Below, in pieces: positions 47,757 through 56,143 of a stretch of 64,000 nucleotides of DNA. The notes below the pieces were generated by a model. It saw only the letters and a list, made by a program, of their open reading frames with translations. It had not been told where the DNA came from and made no database searches. The stretch covers positions 744,001 through 808,000 of the forward strand of contig NZ_CP015922.1 in assembly GCF_001659725.1 (NCBI RefSeq), written 5' to 3'. This DNA comes from Polynucleobacter wuianus (GTDB lineage Bacteria > Pseudomonadota > Gammaproteobacteria > Burkholderiales > Burkholderiaceae). Every line of letters starts with the position of its first letter. Positions within the stretch are counted from its first letter, which is position 1. The translations under genes and the position numbers were made by a program.

Positions 47757-48722
47757 ATGAAAAAAATCATCTTCGGCATCTGTATTGCTATCAACTTGCT
47801 ATTTGCAGGCAACCTATTAGCCCAAGACTATCCTAATAAGCCCATCAAAGTTTTAGTTGGTTATGCCCCGGGTGGAGCTGTTGACCTAGTTGCCAGAACA
47901 TTGGGGCAAAGCCTGTCCGCTTCAATGGGGCAGCCAGTCGTCATTGAAAATAAACCAGGTGCTGGTACTAATATCGCCGTTAAGCAATTGATTGATAGTC
48001 CACCAGATGGCTACACCTTGATGGTTGCTGCCAATGCATTAGCGGCTAATATGTCTTTGTACAAGCCACAACCCTTTGATATTGATAAAGACATTACCCC
48101 AATCGCGTTGATTGGACGTGTGCCAGTGGTCATTGCTACATCAGCTGATAGTAAATACCAAAAGTTATCTGATCTGATTAAGGCTGCGAAGGCAAATCCT
48201 GATTTCATCACCTATGGCACTCCCGGTAATGGAGCAACGCCCCATATGGCCATGAAATTTTTTGAGCAAGCCGCCGGAATTTCTTTAAAGCATGTTCCAT
48301 ATAAGGGTGGGTCTCCTGCGATTACGGATTTGATTGGTGGCCAACTGGATTTGGTCGCAGTGAATATGTTGGAAGTGGCTCCCCATGTAAAAAGTGGCAA
48401 GCTCAAGATTATTGCCGTCATGAGTGCAAAGCGTTCACCGTTATTTCCGGATGTACCGACAGTGGCAGAGTCTGGTTTCCCAGGCTTTGAAGCTTCCGTT
48501 TGGTATAGCTTGATTGCGCCTGCTAAGACTCCAGCTTCAATTGTCAAGACACTTCATACTCAGGTAGAGAAAGCATTGCAATCTAAAGAGATGATGGAGC
48601 GATTGGGTTCTGTTGGCGGAGAGGTTAGCCCTGGAACAACGGCGCAATTTACTGCTTACTTGAATTCAGAGCGTAAGCGTTATGAAAAATTGGTGCGCGA
48701 AGCCAATATTCAGCCGGATTAG
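47757..48722 (+). CDS. Bug/TctC-family tricarboxylate-type solute-binding protein, copy 2
   Basis: The 321-residue protein has a signal peptide (about 1-23, NLLAQ|DYPNK) and the same family landmarks: NKPIKVLVGYAPGGAVDLVA, VIENKPGAGTNIAVK, HVPYKGGSPAITDLIGGQLD and LFPDVPTVAESGFPGF. It begins 5 bp after copy 1. The two are clearly diverged, not a recent tandem duplicate, so they probably bind different ligands. The transporter partner is not encoded here. Confidence 0.9.
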   Translation: MKKIIFGICIAINLLFAGNLLAQDYPNKPIKVLVGYAPGGAVDLVARTLGQSLSASMGQPVVIENKPGAGTNIAVKQLIDSPPDGYTLMVAANALAANMSLYKPQPFDIDKDITPIALIGRVPVVIATSADSKYQKLSDLIKAAKANPDFITYGTPGNGATPHMAMKFFEQAAGISLKHVPYKGGSPAITDLIGGQLDLVAVNMLEVAPHVKSGKLKIIAVMSAKRSPLFPDVPTVAESGFPGFEASVWYSLIAPAKTPASIVKTLHTQVEKALQSKEMMERLGSVGGEVSPGTTAQFTAYLNSERKRYEKLVREANIQPD

Positions 48723-48735
48723 CAAAGGGCATTGA

Positions 48736-49515
48736 ATGAAATTGTGGCTAAGCGCTAAGCGAGTTCTCTCAACGCTATTTTGTTTGGCGTTATTTGCTTG
48801 TGCAAACACGCCAAACAATGTACTAGCACCTCAGGGTGGCTTGTGAATGGGCTTATATAAGGTTACGCCTACATCTATTCTTCCTGCAGAGGGCTCAAAA
48901 CCGACCCGAGGTATTGGATACGATCTTGGTGAGATTCTTGCCGCCCAAATTGGCAAGCAGTACACGCCAGTAGTATTTGAAAAAAACGCTGATGTTCTAT
49001 CTGCCGTAAAAAATAATGAGGTTGATCTAGTTTTTACTAATGCCAGCGCTGATCGTGCGAAATACATTACGTTTTCAAAGACGGTTATCCGAATTGAAAA
49101 GGGATTTTTAATCAGCCCTAAGAGTTCACTAAAGTCACAAGCAGAAATTAATCGTCCGAAAATCAAAATTGGTTATAGCGTAGGCAGCAATTCTCAGGCC
49201 GAGTTACCAATTTTGATTCCAAACGCTACTTTGGTTCAGACCAGCTCAACCAAACAAGCTATTACGATGTTGAAAACAGGGGAGATCGATGGATTTTCTA
49301 CCAATAAAGCCATTCTGTTTGAGATGGCTTCCTCCGTTCCGGGTTCGAGAGTATTGCCCGATGTCATTGGATATGAAAATCTGGCTTTAGGGACGCCGAT
49401 TGCTCTCCAAGGCTCAACTACCTACCTCAATGAGTTCGTAGACCAAATGATTGCAAGCGGAAAACTCAAGATATTTATACAGCGTTCAGGCATTCAAGGC
49501 TTGGCCCCGAATTAA
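48736..49515 (+). pseudogene. Family 3 solute-binding protein gene with an in-frame TGA
   Basis: From ATG 48736 (ribosome site AAAGGG) the frame encodes a lipoprotein-like signal (lipobox LFAC, Cys22), then PQGGL, a TGA at 48844-48846, and continues in the same frame with MGLYKVTPTS and a complete SBP_bac_3 body (GIGYDLGEILAAQIG, NEVDLVFTNASADRAKYI, LKTGEIDGFSTNKA) of 222 codons. Family members have Arg or Lys at the stop position, so a CGA-to-TGA change fits. Restart at ATG 48847 would give a protein without export signal. It is a pseudogene, or is read through. No ABC permease or ATPase gene is nearby. Confidence 0.75.
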
Positions 49516-49535
49516 CCTATCCAAGAAAGTAATAG

Positions 49536-50555
49536 ATGATTATTGATTGTCATGGCCACTACACAACAGCCCCTAAGGCCCTCAAGGCTTGGCGTGATGC
49601 TCAGGTAGCAAATCTCAACACACCTGAATTAGGGCCTAAGGTATCTGACTTAAAAATCACTGATGATGAAATTCGAGAGTCGATTGAATTAAATCAACTT
49701 GCTAGGATGAGAGAGCGCGGTATTGATGTCACCATTTTCTCCCCTCAGGCGAGTTTCATGACTCACCATATCGGTGACTTTAATACCTCGGCGACTTGGG
49801 CAGCCATCTGCAATGAACTTTGCTATCGAGTAACGCAGTTATTCCCCAAGAGCTTTGTTGGGGCTGCAATGCTTCCACAGTCACCCGGTGTCGATACCAG
49901 TACTTGTTTGCCTGAAATGCGTAAATGCATTAATGAATATGGATTTGTTGGCATTAACCTCAATCCAGATCCTTCTGGGGGTCATTGGCGAGACCCCCCA
50001 CTGAGTCATGCCTATTGGCACCCAATCTATGAAGAGATGATTGCCTTAGATGTGCCAGCCATGATTCATGTGAGTACGAGTTGTAATGATTGCTTTCATA
50101 CAACGGGGGCTCATTATTTAAATGCTGATACCACTGCGTTTATGCAATGCCTCACTTCTGATCTGTTTGCTCGGTTTCCAGCGCTGCATTTCTTAATCCC
50201 GCATGGGGGTGGAGCAGTGCCTTACCATTGGGGTCGGTTTAGGGGGCTCGCCAAGGATATGGACATCCCAGATATCAATCACAAGCTCTTAAACAATATT
50301 TATTTTGATACCTGCGTGTATCACCAGCCTGGAATCAATCTCTTAACAGAAGTCATTCCAGCAAAAAATATTCTATTTGCATCAGAAACTTTTGGGGCAG
50401 TCAAAGATATCGACCCTGATACTGGCTTTTACTTTGACGATACCCGTCGTTATCTCAATGCTGTTGATGGATTAAGCAAGCAAGAAAAGGAAATGATCTT
50501 TGAGGGCAATGCTCGTAAAGTCTTCTCCAGAATCAACAACAGAATTTCTGTTTAG
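49536..50555 (+). CDS. ligJ: Amidohydrolase family 4-oxalomesaconate hydratase
   Basis: The 339-residue protein matches LigJ of Sphingobium closely as I recall it: MIIDCHGHYTTAPKAL at the start (zinc ligands His6, His8), TIFSPQASFMTHHIGD, INLNPDPSGGHWRDPPLS, VPAMIHVSTSC, FLIPHGGGAVPYHWGRFRGL, FDTCVYHQPGINLL and FASETFGAVKDIDPDTG with the catalytic Glu region. LigJ hydrates 4-oxalomesaconate to 4-carboxy-4-hydroxy-2-oxoadipate in protocatechuate 4,5-cleavage and gallate catabolism. With the LigK-like aldolase it makes a two-step route to pyruvate and oxaloacetate. A terminator follows. Other amidohydrolases of the ACMSD group are the alternative. Confidence 0.82.
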   Translation: MIIDCHGHYTTAPKALKAWRDAQVANLNTPELGPKVSDLKITDDEIRESIELNQLARMRERGIDVTIFSPQASFMTHHIGDFNTSATWAAICNELCYRVTQLFPKSFVGAAMLPQSPGVDTSTCLPEMRKCINEYGFVGINLNPDPSGGHWRDPPLSHAYWHPIYEEMIALDVPAMIHVSTSCNDCFHTTGAHYLNADTTAFMQCLTSDLFARFPALHFLIPHGGGAVPYHWGRFRGLAKDMDIPDINHKLLNNIYFDTCVYHQPGINLLTEVIPAKNILFASETFGAVKDIDPDTGFYFDDTRRYLNAVDGLSKQEKEMIFEGNARKVFSRINNRISV

Positions 50556-50569
50556 CGGTAAGTCAAATA

Positions 50570-50596
50570 AAAAGCCCCGATCTCTCGGGGCTTTTG
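50570..50596 (+). terminator. Terminator after ligJ
   Basis: AAAAGCCCCGA/TCGGGGCTTTT stem around TCTC; A and T runs on both sides make it bidirectional, serving also the converging phasin gene. It is the exact reverse complement of the 27 bp at the lpdA terminator (45481-45507). Confidence 0.85.
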
Positions 50597-50617
50597 CATT
50601 CCAAGAAAACCTTGCCA

Positions 50618-51172
50618 TTATTTTTTCTTAGATGCTTTGCTTGCAGCGCTAGCTGTCTTTGATACAGCATCAGCTGCAGTGTTGATATTAGTCTGCGCAA
50701 CTTCAACTGCATGCTTAACTGCTTTTTGGCTAGTTTCAAAAACGTTGTTTGCAGAAGCAATCGCCTGTTTGAGCGCTTGTACAGCAGCATCAGATCCAGC
50801 TGGAGCACTCTTAGTCCACTCTTCCACTAAAGCATTCATTTTCTTTTGGCCAGCAGCAAACTCTTTTTCTGCAGACTTAGTAAAACTGTCTTGAGTTTCA
50901 TGGGCTAACTCGTATAAATGACGGCTATAAGAAATAATTTTTTCAGCGATTGGCTGAACAGTCTCGGCTTGATGGGCGAGGAGCTGTTGAATATCCTTTA
51001 CTTCCAAAGCTTTCTTAGCGTTGTTGACGCTGTCGCTTAAGCTTTGCTTAGCAATTGCTAAGTTCAACTCGACTAATTTTTCAATGCTTTGCAGTGCTTG
51101 GCTAGTAAGACCACTCAAAGTTTCTAGATTTGCTTTTTGTGCTGCTGCAATTTGTTCTGGCGTTAAGTTCAT
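50618..51172 (-). CDS. phaP: Phasin family protein
   Basis: Phasins coat polyhydroxyalkanoate granules. The 184-residue protein starts MNLTPEQIAAAQKANLETL, the usual phasin opening, and is almost entirely amphipathic helix, ending in an Ala/Ser/Lys-rich tail (ASAASKASKKK). The start is the ATG at 51172, which has an AAAGGGA ribosome site; the frame is open 20 codons further upstream without support. PHA synthase genes are not in the window. Two palindromic or repeated elements lie upstream and may be operator sites. Confidence 0.9.
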   Translation of the reverse strand: MNLTPEQIAAAQKANLETLSGLTSQALQSIEKLVELNLAIAKQSLSDSVNNAKKALEVKDIQQLLAHQAETVQPIAEKIISYSRHLYELAHETQDSFTKSAEKEFAAGQKKMNALVEEWTKSAPAGSDAAVQALKQAIASANNVFETSQKAVKHAVEVAQTNINTAADAVSKTASAASKASKKK

Positions 51173-51216
51173 CTCAATCCCTTTCTGTGGGTTCGCTGTG
51201 TTCACTATGATCTCGC

Positions 51217-51231
51217 TGACCCTTTGGGTCA
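51217..51231. promoter_or_regulatory. 15-bp palindrome upstream of the phasin gene
   Basis: TGACCC-TTT-GGGTCA, perfect apart from its odd centre, 45 bp before the phasin start on the minus strand. The position suits an operator near the transcription start. The binding protein is unknown; PhaR is a candidate by analogy only. Confidence 0.45.
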
Positions 51232-51242
51232 ATCAATGATTT

Positions 51243-51280
51243 ATGCACCATTATATGGCTTCAATATTGCAATGCACCAT
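51243..51280. promoter_or_regulatory. Direct repeats ATGCACCAT in the phasin-EamA gap
   Basis: Two exact copies of ATGCACCAT (51243-51251 and 51272-51280), 29 bp apart start to start, close to three helical turns, with TTGCAA just before the second. They may be tandem regulator sites for the phasin gene or the divergent EamA gene. Confidence 0.35.
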
Positions 51281-51384
51281 AAATATTGGCTATTGGGCTA
51301 ATTTCATGGCTGGAGGGGCATCTGTAAAAAGAGCCTAAAATCATGGATTACATTAAAAATCCCAATAATTTCAGCTAGTTACCT

Positions 51385-52272
51385 ATGAAGCTTAGTTTAG
51401 ACAACGTAATTGCACCCATCTTTGTATTGATTTGGAGCACTGGGTTTGTGATTGCGCGTTTAGCTATGCCTTATGTGGAGCCGGCTACCTTTCTGTTCTG
51501 GCGCTTTGCAGGCGTTATTGCAGCAATGGCAGCCCTGAGTCTGGTTTGGCGTATTACTTGGCCTAGTTGGTCCCAAATCAAGCATATTGCTGTGGCTGGG
51601 ATGCTCTTGCAGTTTGGTTACTTGCTTGGAGTCTGGTTTGCGGTCAGATTGGGTATGACTGCAGGTTTGGTGGCGATCATTGTTGGCTTGCAGCCTATCT
51701 TGACCGCCTGGTTTGCTGCCTGGATCTCTGAGAAGGTAAGTCCGCGTCAGTGGATTGGATTGTGCTTTGGCTTTGCCGGCGTTGCCTTAGTAGTTGCAGA
51801 GAAGATTGGCTTCAATCATATCCCCTTGGTAAGTTACATCCTTGCATTTATCGCTTTGCTTTCCATTACCTTTGGCACGCTGTATCAAAAGAAATATTGC
51901 CCAGTATTTGATCTGCGGGCAGGCTCTTCTATTCAGTTTGGTATTTCAGCAATACTGTGTTTCTTCTGTATGTATTTCTTTGAAACCGGTGTCATGGTTT
52001 GGAATGCCCCCGTGATTACCGCCTTGTTGTGGGCTATCTTCCCTTTGTCGATTGGATCCATCAGCTTGTTATTCATGATGATCCGTAAAGGGGCTGCTAC
52101 CAAAGTAACGAGTTTGCTGTACTTAACTCCGCCAACAACAGCGGTGATGGCTTGGTTCTTATTTGATGAGCCCTTTACACTCTTGATGGCTTTGGGCCTG
52201 TGTTTGACTATGACTGGCGTAGTGCTGGTCAATGCCCGTCAGGCCATTACCGTTGCCACTATTGCGGAGTAG
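51385..52272 (+). CDS. EamA/DMT family transporter
   Basis: The 295-residue protein has about ten hydrophobic segments in two EamA halves: FVLIWSTGFVIARLAMPYVEP with FLFWRFAGVIAA in the first, LYLTPPTTAVMAWFLFDEPF with LCLTMTGVVLVNARQ in the second. Such transporters usually export amino acids or other metabolites; the substrate here is unknown. It is divergent from the phasin gene and followed by the peptidase gene after about 120 bp. Confidence 0.88.
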   Translation: MKLSLDNVIAPIFVLIWSTGFVIARLAMPYVEPATFLFWRFAGVIAAMAALSLVWRITWPSWSQIKHIAVAGMLLQFGYLLGVWFAVRLGMTAGLVAIIVGLQPILTAWFAAWISEKVSPRQWIGLCFGFAGVALVVAEKIGFNHIPLVSYILAFIALLSITFGTLYQKKYCPVFDLRAGSSIQFGISAILCFFCMYFFETGVMVWNAPVITALLWAIFPLSIGSISLLFMMIRKGAATKVTSLLYLTPPTTAVMAWFLFDEPFTLLMALGLCLTMTGVVLVNARQAITVATIAE

Positions 52273-52391
52273 GGGTGAGGCAGGGGTGGAGTGAGTGAAG
52301 TGGTTTAACCAAGATGGGGCTCAGAAATCGGGTTTGTCTTGGGAAATTAATTATCATTCCGTATGTTGAAAGTTTTGGAAGGTATTTTGGG

Positions 52392-53396
52392 ATGCGTTTG
52401 AATCGTTTTTGGCTCTTTGCCGTAACCTTGGTTTTTGCCTGTGGTGCACTCAATATTGCGCCGGCAATTGCCGCCAGCAAAGATAAAGACAAGCAAACCA
52501 AAGCTACAAAAGTTGTCGTTAAGTCTCCTAAGAAACCAAAGACTGTTCGCGTTACTGTTACCCGTTCTGCTGCACCAGCAGTTGCTGCGCCTCCATCACT
52601 GGCTACTGCATTAGGTTTGCGTGGTCAACACGATGATCTGAGTTTGAAGTCTAGTGTTGCAATGGTAGTCAACCAAGACACCAAAGAAGTCTACTTTGAA
52701 AAAAATCCCACAGTAAGTTTGCCTATCGCATCTATTACAAAGTTGATGACCGCGATGGTGGTGCTTGATTCCAAATTGCCTTTAAATGAAACCATCGTCA
52801 TCAATGAAGAAGACGTGCATATTTACAAGCATTCTCGCTTGGCAGGTGGTACCGCTTTAAGTAGAGAAGACGCATTGCATCTTGCTTTAATGTCCTCTGA
52901 GAACCGCGCTGCATATACCTTGGGAAGAAATTACCCAGGCGGTGTTCCAGCTTTTGTCGATGCCATGAATCGCAAAGCAAAAGAGTTGAATATGGATCAC
53001 TCGCACTTTGCTGACCCTACCGGTTTGCTTAGTGAGAATGTGGCGAGCGCTGAAGATTTAACCCGCATGCTCAATGCTGCCTATCAATATAAATTGATAC
53101 GAGAGTTTTCTACTTGGCCAGACTTAACAATGGTCATTGCTAAACGCCCACAAAAATTCTTGAACACAAATCGTTTAGTGCGCTCGGGTGATATGGATAT
53201 TGGCTTGCAAAAAACTGGCTTTATTAATGCAGCAGGCAAATGCTTAGTAATGCAAGCCCGAGTGAATAACACACCACTATTGCTAGTATTTCTAGATTCA
53301 GTCGGAACCCAATCGCGTTTTGCTGATGCGGTGCGGGTGCGTGATTGGTATGAGCGCATGCCTGCTGGTGCGCAGCCGATTCGTCGCTTAATGTAA
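52392..53396 (+). CDS. pbpG: D-alanyl-D-alanine endopeptidase/carboxypeptidase (S11, PbpG-like)
   Basis: The 334-residue protein has a signal peptide (about 1-26, IAPAIA|AS) and a Lys/Thr-rich stretch before the domain. Active-site motifs of low-molecular-weight penicillin-binding proteins are present: SITK (Ser114, Lys117), SEN (169-171) and KTG (274-276). It trims or cuts peptidoglycan cross-links in the periplasm. It lacks the C-terminal PBP5-type anchor domain, which favours PBP7/PbpG. ATG 52392 is chosen because it begins the signal peptide; the open frame 26 codons upstream is unsupported. It converges with iclR. Confidence 0.92.
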   Translation: MRLNRFWLFAVTLVFACGALNIAPAIAASKDKDKQTKATKVVVKSPKKPKTVRVTVTRSAAPAVAAPPSLATALGLRGQHDDLSLKSSVAMVVNQDTKEVYFEKNPTVSLPIASITKLMTAMVVLDSKLPLNETIVINEEDVHIYKHSRLAGGTALSREDALHLALMSSENRAAYTLGRNYPGGVPAFVDAMNRKAKELNMDHSHFADPTGLLSENVASAEDLTRMLNAAYQYKLIREFSTWPDLTMVIAKRPQKFLNTNRLVRSGDMDIGLQKTGFINAAGKCLVMQARVNNTPLLLVFLDSVGTQSRFADAVRVRDWYERMPAGAQPIRRLM

Positions 53397-53406
53397 TGTA
53401 AAGAGG

Positions 53407-54231
53407 CTAGGCTGTAGTGCCTGGCTCGGCCGACTTGGGTTTGTAGCCCATGCCTTTGGAGATTTGCAGGGCAGTGTCCTGCAGTGAACGTAGCCAATCC
53501 GCCTGAATACGGTCTGTAGGGGCGCTTAAAGATAGGCCTGCAACTAATTTTCCGGTGTCATCCAAAATAGCTGCAGCAATACAGCTCACACCCAACTCTA
53601 ATTCTTCATCATCTCGTGCGTTACCAACTCTACGAACATGATTGAGCTCAGACTCTAGCTTGGCTAAATCGGTAATGCTGTTACGAGTGTGTCCTGAGAG
53701 TCCTGTACGAGTCACATAGGCACGAACTTGATTGGCATCATCACTGGCTAGAAATAATTTACCCACCGAGGTGAGATGCAAAGGAGCGCGTCCACCGATT
53801 GCACGCACAACTTGCATTCCGGAGCGTTCACTGTAAGCGCGATCAATGTACACAATCTCATCGCCTTGACGCACAGATAGATTGACAGTTTCACCAGTGA
53901 GCTTATGCAAGGTGCGCATAGGCACTTGAGCAGCTTCGCGAACTGAGAGGCGCGCCTTAACCAAATTGCCCAACTCCAAGAGCTTGAGTCCAAGGCGATA
54001 AGTGCCACCATCGCCACGCTCAACCAATCTGCAGGCAACCATGTCATTCAAAATACGGTGAGCGGTAGAAGGGTGAAGACCCGTTTCTTCAGCTAAGTTC
54101 TTTAGACTGCTAGATTCTTCATGAATAGCTAAGGCATCGAGCAAATTCATCATGCGCTCCACTACCTGGATTGCTGTTTTAGCAACTTCCCCGGTGTCTT
54201 TAGAGGTTTTGGCTGTTTTGCTTGTGCTCAT
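53407..54231 (-). CDS. IclR family transcriptional regulator
   Basis: The 274-residue protein has an N-terminal winged helix-turn-helix (VVERMMNLLDALAIHEES, LKNLAEETGLHPSTAHRIL, LVERGDGGTYRLGLKL) and an IclR effector domain (LTSVGKLFLAS, DEELELGVSCIAAAILDDTG, GLSLSAPTDRI). IclR regulators commonly control aromatic or glyoxylate metabolism. The target is not certain: no catabolic gene is divergent from it, and the lig island lies about 3 kb away. A palindromic site about 30 bp before its own start suggests autoregulation. Confidence 0.9.
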   Translation of the reverse strand: MSTSKTAKTSKDTGEVAKTAIQVVERMMNLLDALAIHEESSSLKNLAEETGLHPSTAHRILNDMVACRLVERGDGGTYRLGLKLLELGNLVKARLSVREAAQVPMRTLHKLTGETVNLSVRQGDEIVYIDRAYSERSGMQVVRAIGGRAPLHLTSVGKLFLASDDANQVRAYVTRTGLSGHTRNSITDLAKLESELNHVRRVGNARDDEELELGVSCIAAAILDDTGKLVAGLSLSAPTDRIQADWLRSLQDTALQISKGMGYKPKSAEPGTTA

Positions 54232-54259
54232 AGGGGTTATTGTAGCGATTTCAGGCCAT

Positions 54260-54281
54260 ATTGCATATTATGAAATGCAAT
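54260..54281. promoter_or_regulatory. Palindromic site upstream of iclR (candidate autoregulatory operator)
   Basis: ATTGCAT (54260-54266) and ATGCAAT (54275-54281) are inverted around 8 bp, and a second palindrome CATA-T-TATG (54264-54272) overlaps it. IclR proteins often bind A/T-rich palindromes beside their own genes. The site is 29 bp from the iclR start. Confidence 0.5.
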
Positions 54282-54352
54282 TTTATAAGCCTATTGCGCA
54301 TTTACCCCTAATTTGGGCAGCAGAACTGGGAGAAAAAGTCCTTAAAAGGCTT

Positions 54353-55387
54353 TTAGCCGTGCCTCAGTGCTCTGGCACATTCATTCACCAGATCGGGGCC
54401 TCGATAGATGAGTCCGCTGTAAATCTGAACCAAGCTGGCGCCAGCAAGAATTTTTTCTCTCGCATCAGCACCAGAGAGGATGCCACCAACTCCAATAATG
54501 GGCAGGTGATTACCAAGTCTTGCTTTGAGTGCTTTGATAACAATATTGGATGCAACGCGAACGGGCGCTCCAGATAAGCCACCAGTTTCTTGACCATGCT
54601 CCATCCCTTGGACAGCATCACGGGCAATCGTCGTATTTGTTGCAATCACTGCATCAATGCCAAACTCCATCAAGAGATCAGCAATGAGATTGATGTCGCC
54701 TTGATCAAGGTCGGGTGCAATTTTCAAAAAGAGGGGTTTGCGCATACCAAAGCGATCGCTTAAGCGCTTGCGTGCATCGTCTAGGCTAGTGAGTAATGCG
54801 CGGAGCATTTCTTCGCCCTGTAAGGCGCGAAGGTTCTGTGTATTGGGGGAAGAAATGTTGACGGTAATGTAGGTGGCGATTTCATAAACCGCTTCCATGG
54901 CGAGAACATAGTCACTGGCAGCCTCTTCAATCGGTGTACTGGCGTTCTTGCCAATGTTTAATCCCAATACTCCGCCGTCTTGCCAAAAGCGTGAACGACG
55001 AACCCTTGCGACACAGGCATCAACGCCATCATTGTTAAAGCCCATGCGATTAATAATTGCTTGAGCCTGGGGCAGTCGAAACATCCGTGGCTTTGGATTG
55101 CCAGGTTGAGGGCGAGGGGTGACGGTACCGATCTCTAAGAAACCAAAGCCTAATGCAGCTAGAGCATCAATATGTTTCCCGTCTTTATCTAAACCTGCAG
55201 CAAGGCCAACAGGATTGGCAAAGGTGATACCGCATAGTGTTTGAGGATCAGCAACTGGCTTAGTGATGAACTTTTCTAATAAACCCCAGCGCTGTGCACG
55301 ATCTAAGTTGCTCAGCGTGAGATTGTGGGCTTGCTCAGGATCTAAACAAAATAGCCAAGGGCGTAAGAGGGAATAGCGATCGATCAT
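54353..55387 (-). CDS. pyrD: Dihydroorotate dehydrogenase (quinone)
   Basis: A membrane-associated flavoprotein that oxidises dihydroorotate to orotate with quinone in pyrimidine synthesis. The 344-residue length and N-terminal extension ([20 protein letters not shown]) identify class 2. FMN and substrate motifs: [56 protein letters not shown] (catalytic Ser) and [20 protein letters not shown]. It ends the minus-strand run that includes aat and bpt, 9 bp after bpt. Confidence 0.97.
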   Translation of the reverse strand: MIDRYSLLRPWLFCLDPEQAHNLTLSNLDRAQRWGLLEKFITKPVADPQTLCGITFANPVGLAAGLDKDGKHIDALAALGFGFLEIGTVTPRPQPGNPKPRMFRLPQAQAIINRMGFNNDGVDACVARVRRSRFWQDGGVLGLNIGKNASTPIEEAASDYVLAMEAVYEIATYITVNISSPNTQNLRALQGEEMLRALLTSLDDARKRLSDRFGMRKPLFLKIAPDLDQGDINLIADLLMEFGIDAVIATNTTIARDAVQGMEHGQETGGLSGAPVRVASNIVIKALKARLGNHLPIIGVGGILSGADAREKILAGASLVQIYSGLIYRGPDLVNECARALRHG

Positions 55388-55396
55388 GGATAGATA

Positions 55397-56143
55397 TTAT
55401 GAACCAGCCAGCGCTTGCCAATGATCATCAATTAAACCTTCCATGGGCTGATACTTGATCTTATAAGACATCTTCTCGCTCTCCTTGATGTAGTAGCCAA
55501 GGTAGAGGTAAGGCAGGCTCAATACTTTGGCTTGCTCTATTTGCCACAAAATGCTGTAGCTGCCAAAGCTAGCTGTCTGATCGGAGGTGTCGTAAAAGGT
55601 GTAGACCGAAGAAATGCCTTGTTCCAGGATATCGATCATGCTGACCATGCGCAGTCTTCCTGGGTGTGGATCGTGAGCTCCGTCTCTAAATTCAACAATA
55701 CGAGAGTTCACTCGGCTTTGCAGTAAAAATTGCATGTACTGGTCTTGATCATCACTATCCATATCACCACCAGCATGACGATCATTTTGATAGCGTTGAT
55801 ACAGCTCATAGTGCTCTTCTTGATATCCTAAGTTCAGCACAAATGCCTCTAGTCCTGAATGTTTTTTCCAGGCGCGACGTTGGCTACGGTTCGGCGTAAA
55901 TTGATTTACCAAAATACGCGTAGCAATACAGGCTTTACAGGCATCGCAATAAGGGCGATAGGTGTACAAACCACTACGACGAAAACCTGCATTGAGTAAT
56001 TCGTTATAGATATCTGCATGAATGAGATGTGATGGGGTGGCTACTTGTGAGCGTGCAGTTTGATTGGGCAAGTAACTGCAAGGATAGGGTGCAGTTGCGT
56101 AAAACTGAAGTGCCGTTAAGGGAAGTTCTTTAAGCCGAGTCAT
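55397..56143 (-). CDS. bpt: Leucyl-transferase of the bacterial N-end rule (Bpt)
   Basis: Bpt attaches Leu from Leu-tRNA to proteins with N-terminal Asp or Glu, marking them for ClpS-ClpAP. The 248-residue protein shows the ATE-family signs: [37 protein letters not shown] (conserved cysteines) and [20 protein letters not shown]. It overlaps aat by 4 bp; aat-bpt is a standard pair. Confidence 0.95.
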   Translation of the reverse strand: MTRLKELPLTALQFYATAPYPCSYLPNQTARSQVATPSHLIHADIYNELLNAGFRRSGLYTYRPYCDACKACIATRILVNQFTPNRSQRRAWKKHSGLEAFVLNLGYQEEHYELYQRYQNDRHAGGDMDSDDQDQYMQFLLQSRVNSRIVEFRDGAHDPHPGRLRMVSMIDILEQGISSVYTFYDTSDQTASFGSYSILWQIEQAKVLSLPYLYLGYYIKESEKMSYKIKYQPMEGLIDDHWQALAGS

